Below are positions 24,820-38,130 of a stretch of 64,000 nt of DNA, one piece after another. The stretch comes from Amphirosellinia nigrospora (taxonomy: Eukaryota > Ascomycota > Sordariomycetes > Xylariales > Xylariaceae). The stretch lies in the NCBI GenBank assembly GCA_004123355.1, contig SCHM01000003.1, positions 1,550,001 to 1,614,000 on the forward strand. Reading direction: 5' to 3'. Below the pieces are notes generated by a model that saw nothing but the letters and a program-made list of their open reading frames with translations, was not told the DNA's origin and made no database searches. A program made the translations under genes and the position numbers. The stretch's first letter is position 1. Every line of letters begins with the position of its first letter.

Positions 24820-24840
24820 TTGGGTCTTGGGTCTTGGGTC
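24820..24840. repeat. short tandem repeat, 7-nt unit x3
   Basis: Three head-to-tail copies of TTGGGTC in otherwise unremarkable intergenic sequence. Confidence 0.7.
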
Positions 24841-27800
24841 TGCATGGGGAGGTGTGCTGCTAACGTTGAAGGATGACGGGGTGGATATTGCCTGCGCAGC
24901 GCTAATTTCCCACGCCGGCCGATCCACATCTTGTTGGACCGACCCGTGGTCGTGGGTGTAATCTATTAGGTCGAAATGCGAAAGGAATAATATTCTGATG
25001 CTTAAGCTTCTGGGACAGTTCTGGCGATACTGTATGGAGCATTGCCATGCCACCCCCTGGATTCGAGGCTGAGTAGATACGTACCCAGCTGATGGGCCGG
25101 AATGCTATCCGTGCTTTTGATGACCAACATGCGCATGAAAGTCCGCGCAGGCATGTTGTTGAGCCGCACCCCTTTTCTCTAATTAGCTTTTGAGCCTCAT
25201 CAATGTTGAACTTGTATTATCGGATGATAAATATGGAGCATGACCCGATAGTTTTGAGAATAAATAATCTCTTGTCATGAAGGTTGTGAGGCCATCGAGA
25301 GTGAGTGTGTATTCAGATACCCCCATCGTTCACCAGCTTAGCCCATGATTATCTGCCTAGATATTTACAGGCCGTTTCGACTCATACATCAGAGCAAAAT
25401 CAGCTGCAGAACTGCTAATTCCCACAGACATTGATAAAGGTTGTAAGGAGATAGGTAGGATTGGGGAAATTTTCATGGCATGGTTTTGGCTAGGTCCTAG
25501 CTAGGGCTGGTTTCGTGTAGGTGGCGATGTGCCACAAATAACATGATGGCGGGCTAATAACACCGAAACATGGTGGTCGGCGCGAGACACGCTGACCAAG
25601 AAAACAGTCTCACAAGGATCATACATCATCTCAGTCCATTGTGCTATTCTGTTAGGGTGCGACATTAGTGACCAGAAATCTAGAACCAATGTAGTGGACG
25701 CAAGATCAATAATTCTATCAGTCGGTATAGATATATGGCATCAATGAGGCAGCCATGAGACGGCTCATGTGGTCGACGGCCTACCAATTATATGAACCGA
25801 CCGTTTGAATGAGAGGAGCAAACGGTGACCTATGAGAAGTGTGAATTTTAATAGCGTACTACTGAGGGTATGACTAGGTGTATGACTGAGTCTGTCAACC
25901 ACTCAAGGCCAATCGTTGGTGGCTGGATTCTGAATTGCTGATCCTGACTCAGCTCGTCTCAATTACGCCGAATGCAACTATACTTAAGAAGTAAAGTACT
26001 GGGCTATCGGATTACTGGTATTTGTTTAATATTCTAGAAAGGCATAGTGTAACCCGATAGAATACTTACCTATTCTAGACAATGTCCGTACTGTTCGTCT
26101 TTATCAGTTAATTACAATAGAAAAACACAATATTCTCAAATATTGAGCGATTAATCATTTATAGTACTTCCTGTTTCTTGATGACCATCCTCACATGCAT
26201 CTCAGATAACCAAATCTTCGGAGTAGACCCTAAGTCGCGGGATCTAGACTAGTTTACCCAGTATGTAGGGTAGGCCGAGGGGGAAACCAAGGCTAGATGG
26301 GGGACGACATCATACATGACGAAGAGTATGGCTTCTCAAACATTCATTGGTAGAGGGGTTGGGGAGAGGGGACAGGGTGGACACGCTATGCGGCGAACTC
26401 CACGTTTTGGCCTGGGCCTCCTCTTCCCCGCGATGCATGTGGAGGTGCAGATGACCGACTCCAGCATGAACCATTCCTGTTGAGGGTTTCAGTCGCTGTC
26501 GATATATGTGTGAAAAAGCTATCTAACCTATATCGTTGACATCGGCAGGGACCGTGCCTTGGGGGGTGTTTATCGTACAAGCTAAGCTAGTAAGCAAGAG
26601 AGCAAGTCAAATTCCAAGTCAACTCATCCGAGGTAATCAGCAGCCAGTAGCACAATACATGAAGTAGTCTATATACGATTCACAGGCAGCAGCAAAACTT
26701 ATCGTTAGGCTCTATTCCCGTCGCATCCGATACGGGTAAGCACCGACTACTACTCTGCATATTAGTAAGTCAATAGGTAGGGTGGTATAGTACCTCACAG
26801 CTGTGATGTGATAGCTGTGATTGACTGCTGAGGCGTCCAGTCCAGTCACAGAACGCAAGCGCTCAGTGACACCCTCGGCCCGTAAAGGTGTGTGTGAGTG
26901 AGTGAGCACAGGACACTCTGGCCATGTTGGAAAACCACTGGCCGTTTGATTCTAGCTGGATCTTGGGCCCTGTTTCAACAGGCACATTTGCGCCCAGACG
27001 TCGAGAAACGAGGAAGAAGTTGAAATGTGCTGTCAGAGTTGGCAGTCTAGTCCGTGTTCCTATCAGGGGTGAAGTATGTCTACTGGGTGGGTAGCACAGA
27101 CTATATATAAAGACATGAGGTGATGCACGACATACTCCCATGTACCTATTGCACAGAGAGAGCTTCGGGCGGATATAATATCACATACCCAAGCAGGCAA
27201 GCCAACTCCCAGCCTGTGCCTGGTATTATGCAGGCCCCCTCCCCCCTCTTTGGCCCAGAACGGAAGAAAGTCTTGGACACCTGATGGGAATTTAGAAGGC
27301 GGGGAAAAGACCGAGGCCAATATTGGCACTCTGCTTGAGGTAGATCACACATCGCATCTGGCGATCTCACCCTCTACTCCCACCCACCCACTCGTAACTT
27401 ACGCTATAAACCAAGCCAACTCGGTGATGACGAAAGTGGTTGGCCTTCCTGTCTCTGCCGTCTAGATAACAGACGCGTACATCCTCTGCCTACCATCTAT
27501 CACACATACATATTTGTGCCATTTGCCGTCTGCCAATCCTCTTAAAGGCGCCTTCCTGGATTCTCACTCGGTTGATCAAACCAGCAGAGACAGTAGTCAT
27601 TTGGGAAACAGTGACCCGGAACGACAGAGGCGTATCTTCGGCTTCCTAGTCTACCGACATCCGTTCGATCATCTCCTCATCGACCTTTGGTGGCGCTTTT
27701 GGGTGTACCGAACCGCACGTCTATGATTGTTCTGGATGAGAAGGTGCGCGATTAACTCGACGGCTAAACTACATGGGCAAACGACCTACTATTCGACCTG

Positions 27801-29548
27801 CCTGTTGGGTTTTGCCATTATCCACATCATTCTAACACTCTTTGTAGAGAAGAAACAAGACATCAGAAACCTTTCGATAAGTGGCCAGCACACTAGCGAG
27901 CGAACCTGGTGTCAGGATTGCTTGTTTGACTTCACTTAAACAGACTGTTTCGTCTGTGCGCCTCACTAGCATCACTTATTACCGCAACCCTTGAAACCCC
28001 TCCCCTCCTCTGCCAGGCATTTACTCCAACACTCTGTTCGGGAAGTATTATATCTGCTATATGGCGACTTGTCCATCATTGCTATTGATTTATGAACGCG
28101 ACAGCAGTTCATCTCTGTCTGGCGATCTTGCAAGGCGAGAGCTACGTATAGCTGTGTCTCATTCAACTTCAATTAAGTGAATGGATTATTGATTATCGAG
28201 AAACGAACCCTGGACCTGGAAGAAGGAAAATTTTCACCAACCTCTTTATACTCTCTGGACGACTAGGATCCGTATTCGCAGGCCGTAACCTTACACAGAC
28301 GGCGGGGATTTTAGCAGCCTCGGCGGCGCTCGTGTCCTGGACCACATCGTCTCCCTTCCACCATATCTCAATCTCGCTAAACTCCGAGGCAATTTACCAG
28401 CCTCGCACAGATCCTGTATTATTCCTGGCCACCTGGGACAACCCTGGCAACACTAAGATCCTTCTTATCCGACTCGCTACCACACATATGTGCAGCGTAT
28501 TTCGCACAGTTAAGACTTACCGTACATACTAGTATCTCAACGCGGAGATACTACAACGAACGGATATAGTGACAAGCCATTGAAGTCAGCACACGAAATC
28601 CGTTGATTGCTATCGGCGAGTGGCTGTGAATTACCGGTGACGCCATTTGTTTGAAAGGGACACTCGGCACAGATCCTATCCAGCAATCCTACGGACGGCT
28701 ACACAGTACGCAACGATCATCGTATTCGCGTTCCAAGCTGCTCCCCTCGTTTTCTACGGCATTACACATATCAAGTTAAACCCTCCCTCGACAGGCGATC
28801 TCTTGGTTGTATGTGGCAAAGAAGAAATAGGCAAGAAGGCAGAAAAGGGAGAAGCTGTTGTGTCAAACAGACTCACTTTGGTTGATTGATTGACTGGATG
28901 TGATTCATCAACCAGTCATCTTACGTTGGTTGAGCTTTCACATGACGACAAACGAGAGCCAGTCAGGACAACTAGAGCGACAGACAGCTGATGAATGAGG
29001 GGCGAATTGCGACAGGCGAGAGCTGAAGGCGCTGAAAGATCCAATCCTCATCCGCTAACCGAATGACTGCTATCCGCTGTAACACAGGCAACATTGGGCA
29101 CTATTAGCATAGGGCCGGGTGAAAGTGGCAGCCGACGGAGACTTGTTAGTGGCCGGACCGCAGTGCCGGTACGCCAGAGATCGGTGCTGGTGCAAACGTG
29201 CATTAGGGACTGTCAGCACTGTCTCGGGCGCAAAGTGCGAGCCCGAAGCTTCTGGGACGTTGTGGCTGTGTTGAAGAGCAATTACCAATCGTGCGACGGT
29301 GCGGCTAGTCCTAAAGGGGTAGTTGTTGGATGACGGCACTCCCCGGCCGCTCTTGTGTCGCCCACCCCACCCCTTCTGCGCCTTCTGGCCCCTTTGAGGC
29401 ACATACACCCACCCCTGTCGGGCTAGCGTTACCTGGCTCTACTAGCAGGTTACTAGTTGCCAGGGATCAGGGCTTTTTGCGAGCGGTGCCCCTCCCTGTC
29501 AGGCTTGGCTGATTCCCTTCCTTGCCCCTTCGGCGCAAGAGAGCAGGG

Positions 29549-29563
29549 AAAAAAAAAAAAAAA
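29549..29563. repeat. poly-A run
   Basis: About 15 consecutive A residues, followed by further A-rich sequence to about 29595, in the upstream region of the gp1-type gene. Confidence 0.8.
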
Positions 29564-29655
29564 GAGACCTGGGAAAAATAACAATAAAAAATTTCTCAAG
29601 GGACAGGCTAGGCCCCACCAGGTCCACCACGCCTCGCTTCCACCATCCTCCCTCC

Positions 29656-29675
29656 CACACACACACACACACACA
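29656..29675. repeat. (CA)n microsatellite
   Basis: Ten CA units in the C-rich presumed 5' leader/promoter of the gp1-type gene. A short open frame crossing it (29457-29954) is low complexity and was not accepted as a gene. Confidence 0.85.
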
Positions 29676-30272
29676 GAACACCATACAAAAGACACTCACC
29701 CGCACCCAACACACCTTCGCCTATTGATCTTTTCTCCCAATTTGGCTTTCGCCATATCTCTGACTCAACCGCAACGACGCCTCCGCGACCGCCTCAGACC
29801 ACGCCCGATATCGATCGATACCCCAATCGATTCGTCATCACCCACACTGGATTCCCGAGCGATCCAGTGTCTTCTCGTGCATTCTGGAAATCAAGGTCGA
29901 CGTCCGCTCGGCTTTGACCACGATCCGCCCACACGGCCTCGCCCTGGGGATTAACATCTACAGCATATAGCATGTTCTCACAAAGAAGTCGGTCTTCCTC
30001 TCCTCTTCCTACCGACCACAAACCCAGGTGACGGGCGTCACTTTCAACAGCGTCACGACATCAGGCGCCAGCAGATCTCGAGATATTATTATTACAACAC
30101 ACCTTTCACCCCACTTCGCGCGCGGCCAGGGGGGCGATCGCAAACATAGAAACAGGACCAGACGAAGTTCGATCCTCCCGCAATCCATCGCGCATCTCGT
30201 CTCGACGAGGCGACACGGTCGAAGATATCGCAGCCTCCCGCCAGCAGCAGCAGGCTTCGTTCGACTCCCAAC

Positions 30273-31589
30273 ATGAGCCATTTCGGTTCGCCCTACACGG
30301 GCACCCCTCACAGAGGCGGTGACCCTTACTACAATTACGACGTGAATAGCCCCTCGCCAACACCGTCGCCACATCACTACCCATTCTACCCAGCAAAGAC
30401 CCCGCAGCGATCCTCGACGCGCAACCACGCCCGCGGCGCCAGCACCGGCTTCGGCGAGTACATCCCCGTCCACGACCGCCTTCTCGCCGCGATACAAGAG
30501 CACCGGTGAATACGCCACTGGCCCAAGCCCGCAAGTGAGTTCGCGAAAGCGCAGTTTTTCCCATAACAAGGGGTCGAAACACCATCACGTTCTAGATCAT
30601 TCTCAAGACTATCCTCCCCACTACGCACACGTGCAGTATGCCCCGACGAGGCGCGGCGAGCGACGCAGGTCCTTTTCCTGCTATCGGGCCTCTTATGGGA
30701 CTCCGACGAGGACGAAGTCATCGAGGCCGGCAATGGTTACGTTACGTGGTGAGGCCGCAGTGGGGGGCGCAAGGCAGAGAAATCATTATGACTATTACAC
30801 TGTTCGTCCCGAGCATGGCACTGATTCCCGCTACTACCCACAGGCTATCCCATCCGGTTTCTTTGAGAAGGACAAGGCTGAGTACGCTCGCTTTGAGGAA
30901 CCCCCGCTACGCTCCGCCACCAGAGTTGGTCACCACTCCCACTCGCGTCGCCCCTCGTCAGGAGCCGTGCCTAACATCCAGCGCCCGGCCACGGTTCGTC
31001 CCACGGCAGCCTTGCCCAAGAAGTCGGTCACAGCACCTACCCCTCGGGCCACGGAGGCGGACGCGAAGAAGCACCGGATCCCTGCCGGCTATTCCTTGAA
31101 GAACTGGGACCCCACTGAGGAGCCTATCATGTTGCTCGGTAGTGTCTTTGATGCCAACTCCTTGGGCAAGTGGATCTATGACTGGACCGTCTACCACCAC
31201 GGCGCCGCTACTCCATATCGGACATGGCCGGTGAGATGTGGCTTCTCCTGATCCAGTTGTCCGGGAAGATAAAACGTTCAGAAGAGATTGTTCCTCAGGT
31301 CCGGACACAGGAGAACCGGGAAATGATTGAGGACTTTATAGAATCAGGCGAGCGCTTGACGGATAAGCTGAGGTCTCTCCTCAAGCGATGTGAGGCCCCC
31401 ATGCTAAAGGCCAGCAAGAAACGCGAGGCCGCCCAGCTTGGCAAGAACTCGGGCATCGAGTTTGTTGAGACCCTGTTTGGCCGGGAGCGGGAACTCGAGA
31501 AGTCGGAACGCTTCATGCAGTCCGTGCGCCTTTGGAACCTTCGGTTTGACGCCAACTGTGAGGACATATTGAAACGGCCAACCCAATAA
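30273..31589 (+). CDS. conserved fungal protein of the 'vegetative cell wall protein gp1' annotation group (438 aa)
   Basis: I recognise the C-terminal half as a conserved Sordariomycete domain of unknown function, often mislabelled gp1. It contains IPAGYSLKNWDPTEEPIMLL, GSVFDANSLGKWIYDWTVYH, ISDMAGEMWLLLIQL, the helical ENREMIEDFIESGERLTDKL and the end LWNLRFDANCEDIL. The N-terminal 200 residues are disordered and rich in Ser, Pro, Tyr, His and Arg (MSHFGSPYTGTPHRGGDPYYN). There is no signal peptide, so a wall location is not supported; it is probably an intracellular scaffold. There is one extra base near 30463 (C run) and one missing base near 31212 (before ISDM). These cancel in length, leaving 439 codons. 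The start at 30273 matches the MSxxxSPYTGTP beginning I expect for the family. No intron is seen. The gene is isolated, with long gene-free flanks and a probable long 5' leader. Confidence 0.75.
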
Positions 31590-34500
31590 ATGAACCACCG
31601 GATGGATGGACCCATTGGATTTCTTACCTCTCCATTGGTTTCCTGTCTCCCTCGGCTAATTCAGGACCATCCTTCGGTTATCACCATATACCATTAAAAA
31701 CCAAAACCACTAGGCTAGACGGCTGCTGCCGTCGTGTATCACTACCGGGACTTTCTCTTGGTTTTTTCATCCCACGGACTTCCCTTCCCGGAATTTCATA
31801 TGTGTTACTACTGTCATATTACTCAGGCCTCAGGGCAGTTTGGCATGATGGGGAAGAGAGGTTTTCGATACACTTTTTCCTGTCTCAGCTGTTTCCAATT
31901 TTTGAGATACCCAGGAGCAGAAAGAGGACGAGTTGAGAGACGCGGTTGGAGGAGGTGGCGCAATTCTATGCGCTTTTCCATCATTCTCTTAACGATTACA
32001 CACCGCACCGCGCAAGCACAGCACAGCAGGACACGAATGACAGCACGAACGACCCGATCTATCCGGGACAAACTCGGGCTATGAAGATAAAAGTTCGGAT
32101 CTTGGGAGGAATTGAATTTATATTTTCCTTTGTTTAGACTTGGGTCACCTACTATTTGTTAGCTACTCTTGGAGAGAGTCACTTACGTCTTATGTCTCAC
32201 GGCACCTGTTACGCCGTGATGAACAAACTTTTAATGGGCTTTGGAAGGCTATCTCACTGTCTATGGTATCTATCTCATGGACGGTGGGATTCGGATCTCT
32301 CGGTTTCAGCGCAGGGCGTTACTATTTCATCTCATTCATCTTGGACTTGCAGCTATCTATAGAATACTCTGGAGGAGCGAAAGCTAGCTGGCGGGTTTGT
32401 TCACCCTGGCTGGCTGGATTGGATATACCCTTGCTTTATGTACTCAACTGTAGTGGTAGAAGAGGAGGACGGTTCGAAATATTTAAACTATCTTATCAAT
32501 CTCTATTCAATATCCATTTGGGACCTATATGATGCCATAGGTGGTGATGCCTGTTGATACCCCAGCCTTCACCCTGCCCATCGTAGTATCAAGGTACGAT
32601 CTAGGTTATGTCTACTTTTAACGTCTCTGATAAACGGCGTCCGTCCCTGCTTCATGCACGCTTCCCGCACCACGCAGCCTGCGGTCCCGCGTGGATACCT
32701 CGTGCGCCAAGAGCCGGCGTTGCGCTGCATACGGAGTAGTAGATTTCTATCTATTTTGGCACATAATAACTTCTTAAGGCGTTATCGGGGATGCCGTAAT
32801 CCGTATTGTCCACTTGATATTAGGTAGGTACTTAAGGTGGTAGGTAACTTGCTAGATCTATCTTCAGTTGATAGGATAGAAACAGTGAGGACACATATGT
32901 TATAAAACCAACATCACGAAGACCAAGCCACATGGCATCACCTACTTCTTTTGTTGCGCAATTTGAAATCCTCCCGCTCACTTTTTGGGATCAGTATTAT
33001 TTTTTTTCTCTATTAATTTTACCTTGTGTGTGCTATTGCGCACGGTGCACATCTTGGCTTTACTGTAGGCAGGGACTTTTGGGTAATCACCGGCGGCGGC
33101 CGAGATTATCATCACTACCTTCAATTACACTAGATTTCCGCTCGCCGCACACAAAGTAAATCCGCACCAGGGCGGGGCGAGCTCTGGTATGTTGTGTATG
33201 CCGTAATTAGGCCGAATTGGGAATTTTGATGTTTGTTTTTGTTGTTGTATACATGCCTGATTAGGAAATTAGATAGATAGTTGTGCTTTGTATTTACGCA
33301 TCAATAAATAAACAATAACGATAAATTCCTCGCATACCAACAACATACGGGCGTTTTGGGGGCCGTTGTCTTGAAAAAAATTAATGACTCAACCTCTCTC
33401 CCACCTTGAAGGGCAGCTCATGAATTGGTAGCGCAGCGCAGGGTTGCGAAACGCCGCACCAGGGCATCGATCCTACACTACCTGTAGCCAGGTACCCTGG
33501 ACCGTGTAGCGTGAAGAGCGTAGCGTACCTTCAGGGGTAGAGTGCCACGGGGAATTCGGATGGAATGGATTAGTGGCTGGTCCGGTCTTCTTTTCCTTGG
33601 CCTTGTCGATAAAGTGCAGATTACACCTGTACACCTGTCCTCACCTTGGGATGCAGGCTGCCGATTTCGTGGCCTGTAGGGCTTGTGCTTTGATGCAAGG
33701 TGGCCCGTACTCAGAAGATATCAGATATCTACGGATATCTGTCTGACAAAATGATTTGGATAGATGGTCGGACCCATCACTCAGCTTGTCCCTGTCCTCG
33801 TATGTATGAGCCATTCGGACCAGTGGATGGATCAACAGGGCTCGTCATCATCTATCTAGGCAGCGAAAGAAACGCGGCTCATGGTTCGCATACTGTGTGT
33901 GTGTGTGCGCGCTTGTGGCTGAAGAACTAGACGAGAAGAAATTAAAATTAAAATCAAAATAATCCCGCTATTATCTAGTGCAGAGATGACGGGAATGGGG
34001 TGTGTGTATAGAACCGAAAAAAATTCCATACGGTCGGTCCTATACCCGTTCCCGTTCGTTCGCAGCAAGGGAATGCGATCGTTGTCTTTGTTTCTTTTTC
34101 ATTCTATATACTTGGTACTTAGCCACGGTGATGGTGTGCTGATGCCAACCTTGCAACTTTGTTAGCGTCGTGTACTACACGCTATACACTATTTCCAGCC
34201 CCAGCTAGTCGGTATTTGCTACACTACACTACTACATCCTTGAGAGAAACGAAAAATACCCGGTATGCAGGGAATGTCTGACTCTCTCGCAAACCATTAA
34301 AAACAACTATACAGTAAATAGATAAGACATCGCACTCTCTGGTTCCTTGCATCAGCGGTACCGAAGAAGGAAAAAACTGGGTTAGGAATGTTCCGGCAAA
34401 ACACTGCTAGCGGTCACTTCTTTTCCCTGTCGAATTTCAATCATCCGATCAGACAGAAAAGCCCCTGGCTAGCTAGCCCAACAAAGTCTAACGGTAGAAC

Positions 34501-37500
34501 ACCACGATAGCCAAGACAGGGACGGCTTCGATAGTACTTGAGAACGCACGACACCCAGCCATCTTCATACGCCTTGGAGCTTACATCATGCGCGGCAGAT
34601 ACGGATGGTATTGCGACAGAGGCTGACGGACGGGCGTCTGTATTGCCAATCAAAAGTATATCGCTCGATAAAAGCGATGCTTACTGCCAATGAAAGGTGG
34701 CTGGGGGGACCAACAAGTTAAAAATGTGTGTTACTGTTACAGTGAGAAAGCAGGCTACTGCTGCCTCACTCTCCCCATGCCCATCCTATAATCGCACGAA
34801 AATAGCAGCACGTATGCAAGCGTACGACAATGGATGAATGGGCATGTTCAGCACATTCTTACATGCACATGTGTGTGGTATACTAGTCCAGTTGGGTGCC
34901 GCAACTGCGACATCATAGCCAACGTGCGCTACGATAGGCGAGTTAACGTCAGCCGATGGGCAAATAGTGTGATGCGAACGTGCGGCAATATCGCCCTTCT
35001 CACCAACCGTTTTTGATCCTTCCCTCCCTATTCCTATTTTCATTGGATTTGTTCTCGAATTTTTCCTCGCTAGGGGTTGGTGTGGACGAGAGGTTGGTAA
35101 TTTCATCACATTGCTTCTGCTGCCTAACTTGTGTCATCCCAGGCTAAGCGTGAACCACACATATCTCTAACGAACTTGCTTCGCCTCCCGGATCACGGAA
35201 GACAGAAAGACACACGCACGCTTTTGACCGCAGAGAGACAGTTTTTTTTTTTTTTTGCTACACTACGTTCGATCCCCCCTTCCCAGCCTCCCGCTGGCTT
35301 CCGCTTCTAATTCGGGAGCCGGGATGGCAGTTGAACTGGGACGAGGCCTTGAGTTGGAGATGGCCTGTCCAATTAGGCTAATGGATTCTCCAAATCACCC
35401 CGCCGAAACATCGGTCGAGGGGCTGGCTCATGACTTATGTTGGTGTGAGAGTGAAAAAATGCTACCAGATGTAGAACCAATACGCGAAATAGCGACCCAA
35501 CGAACACACACTTACTTACGATGCGACGAGATGTGTGACACCATTAGGTGCCTGCGAGAACAATGTCGCGAATGCCATCACTCACCAGGAATGGGAACAC
35601 CCAAGCTATGACGCTTAGATGCCCAGTGCAGACTCCCCCTCCTTCCCCTTCGATACCACCCATCCTTTCCCTTTTTTTCGCGCGACCGTAATCCATGTCG
35701 CCATGCATGTCATCACCGTTGTTGGTGGCTGGGAGTAAGTAGTAGAGCAAAAAAAAAACCAAGAAATTCCAAGTGAATAATAATAGTGTAAAGCAACCAA
35801 CCCAGCCCACGAAGACAGAAGAAAAAAAACCAAGCCACCAATCATAACTGCAGGTGTGGTGACATTGGCCGTCCTCCCAATACACAGATAGGATCCTTAC
35901 ACACCACACCACACTGCCCTGCAACGAAACCTCCCTCACTCCGTCAAAGGTCAGAAACACGCAGGGCAGATCAATCCTCTCCCTCGTGGCTTTCTTGCGT
36001 TGCCGTCCGTCCCTCTACCCCAACTTCTAGACTGATTCCCGCCCACCAACCCCCCTTTACCAGGGCTATTTGCGCCCGATTGTGAAAATGCTTGCATGTC
36101 TGACGTCGAGATTAGATTACCTCATGTCTAAATAAACCAAGCTGAATCCTTTTCTTGCTTACATACAGTACATTCCTTCACCAATCAGCCGGGTCACGCC
36201 GGCCAGTTGATACTTACTCACATCTCCCGCGGCGCGGCCGCGGGGCGCGGATTCCATAGGCTTCCCGTTCCTTGATGTGCGCGTAGCTAGACGTGTACCT
36301 ATCCCACCATCTCCTCCTCCTCACCTCACACAGAAATCCTTGCGTCAGGTAGATGATTTTCATCTGTGCCTATCCGCGCAAGCTGAACAAGGCCTCCCTA
36401 CCTACCGATAAAGAGCCTCCAACGCAAGATGGGGTAAGACATTGTCTCTATCCGCGACGACTATTGCGCGTTTTTTTTTTTCAACCGTGCCCGCCACGCC
36501 GTAGCCTTGCTGTATGGTGGGTGAGCCTGGATATAGGGGTTGCTACACGTACTACTGCGACTCACACATTGGTCAGCGCCGGTGCCGTGGTGTGCCTGAT
36601 CCTTCGCTTCTTCATTCACCCACTGTCTGGCTAGATGGATATAGTAGGGCCGGTGGTTGCCAAGTAAGGGCTTTTAGCCCCCCATCTTATGATGTAGATA
36701 GACATATAGAACCCGATCTAGTTACGCTACCTATTTTTGCCTGCCGTGATATTGCATAGACATTCCCCAACCCAACATAAGGCCGCGGCTTCTCCACGCA
36801 CGCACACGTGGATATATGTATATGACATAATACTATGCATTTCACGTATACTCGGCCCATGCTATTACTATGTCAGGCCATGCAGAGAGAGTTAGAAACC
36901 CCGAATATAACCCCCTATAGTAATCACCACCTAATGCCTCGTACGTATATCATCCCGATGCACGTGCTAGCTACCATAGTTACACCCACCTTAACGAAAT
37001 AAAATAGGCGGTAAGAGGCTACGTACGTGAGTTCGTAATGGCACGATATGCAGGTCGCGAGAATGTACGTAGCCGCATGAACGAGGCGGATATGCGCAGT
37101 CAACTCTATACTGCGTATCGGACCCGTGACTGCCGGATAGAGACATATGTGGGTTGAGCTTTTGTGTTGCCTTGCTGAGTTGTTCTTTTCTTGCCTTCTC
37201 TCTATACGTGTGTTTTTGGTAAGCAGGGTAGGAGGTTGGCTTGCATGAGTTGGTGGTGGGTTGAGTTAGAACGTACGTAATTTCGGGCTGATGCTGTTTG
37301 AAATACTAGATGGTGACGATGCCGGTAGTTACTCGGTGTGTCGCACTTGTTTACTGGATCTCTCCGCCGTGGCCTGGCTGCCTCGTGTTAATCGTTGGAC
37401 GAGCGGACTTGATGGAAGTGCCCCGAACTTTAGGAGACTGCTCATATCTCGAACTGAGGCTCACGGCTGAGTTTGAATTCGATTCTATCATATTCGGATA

Positions 37501-38012
37501 GAGCGGCCGCCGCATTGTTTCTCTATTATTGTGATATAGGGATTGCTCCTCCGGGCTGGATATAATGCCATCGGGAGCGGCGGGAGGATTGAAGGAGATT
37601 CCGGTTATAAAGTCAGGTCTGAGAGACGCGATGAGGTTAACGCAATTTATGTTCTCAAATATTCAACTATGTACGAATGGCAAATACAATAGTCTCAAAG
37701 AAAATCCCGACAGCTTTATAGATTGCCCGCATGTTTATAGCGGTAGTCCGGGAACATCTGGGATAGGGGTATATGAGTTTTACCACCTCACGACGTTTTC
37801 GAGGGAAATTAGATTGTCGACATCCTTTTATATAGTAGAAGTCGTTCAATTGCCTCTTTAAGCCTTTCAAGACTTTCGCTTTGAGCGAATGCTCAACCCA
37901 GGGTGCGGCGAAGACATTAGGTAATGTACACCCTCACAACATAACACCCTTAGAGATGAATCACTAAGTGGCCCGGTAGTACAATATAATTAACTTTTGG
38001 CGACAATCTAGT
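31590..38012. other. 6.4 kb gene-poor region
   Basis: The first about 500 bases are the likely 3' UTR of the gp1-type gene. Beyond that I find only short frames without domains. Sequence marks include a (TG)n run at about 33894-33907, a T-run at 35242-35256, A- and T-runs near 35752, 35822 and 36473, a GC-rich spot with NotI-like GCGGCCGC at about 36236-36243, and several CGTACGT repeats between 36940 and 37280. The 3' end is the 5' flank of the 5S gene. Confidence 0.4.
35242..35256. repeat. poly-T run
   Basis: About 15 consecutive T residues in gene-free sequence. Confidence 0.8.
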
Positions 38013-38130
38013 ACATACGACCATAGGATCTGGAAAACGCGGGGTCCCGTCCGCTCCCCATAGCTAAGCCAGATACCGCCAGATTAGTAGTTGGGTCGGT
38101 GACGACCAGCGAATCCCTGGTGTTGTATGT
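38013..38130 (+). rRNA. 5S ribosomal RNA
   Basis: The sequence begins ACATACGACCATAGG and ends GTTGTATGT, and it contains CCCGTCCGCTC, TAGTAGTTGGGT and GTGAC.ACCAGCGAATCCC, matching the Neurospora-type 5S RNA layout of about 118 nt. Helix I pairs between the two ends (one G-U). Helix II pairs ATCTGG with CCAGAT, where other fungi have GTGTGG/CCACAC, a compensated change that points to a functional RNA rather than a relic. A T-run (38130-38134) gives a Pol III terminator directly after the 3' end, and the internal A and C boxes lie within the gene. Single dispersed 5S genes are normal in Pezizomycotina. Confidence 0.93.

Larger units (their letters stand above)
19832..30272. other. 10 kb gene-poor region upstream of the gp1-type gene
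   Basis: This is the longest gene-poor block. The left part (19.8-20.6 kb) is AT-rich; the rest has mixed composition with many short frames on both strands. I can support only one possible exon (21914-22168, minus) plus simple repeats at 24820-24840, 29549-29563 and 29656-29675. The last roughly 900 bases (about 29400-30272) are C/T-rich and probably hold the promoter and a long 5' UTR of the gp1-type gene. No transposase or reverse-transcriptase motifs were seen. Confidence 0.4.

Noticed and set aside
29457-29954. 165-codon plus-strand frame
   Set aside because: It crosses a poly-A run and a (CA)n repeat, is Pro/His/Lys low complexity, and lies in the likely leader of the gp1-type gene.
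30009-30588. 160-186-codon minus-strand frames
   Set aside because: They are antisense to the leader and N-terminus of the gp1-type gene, Arg/Val-rich by reverse complement of CG-rich codons, with no domain.
33411-33480. tRNA-like stretch (TGAATTGGTAGCGCAG followed by GGCATCGATCC)
   Set aside because: The D-arm and T-arm resemblance is superficial; no seven-base acceptor stem or proper anticodon stem could be paired.
35544-35960. 138-codon minus-strand frame, hydrophobic
   Set aside because: It arises from A-runs read as Phe on the minus strand, and there is no family signature.
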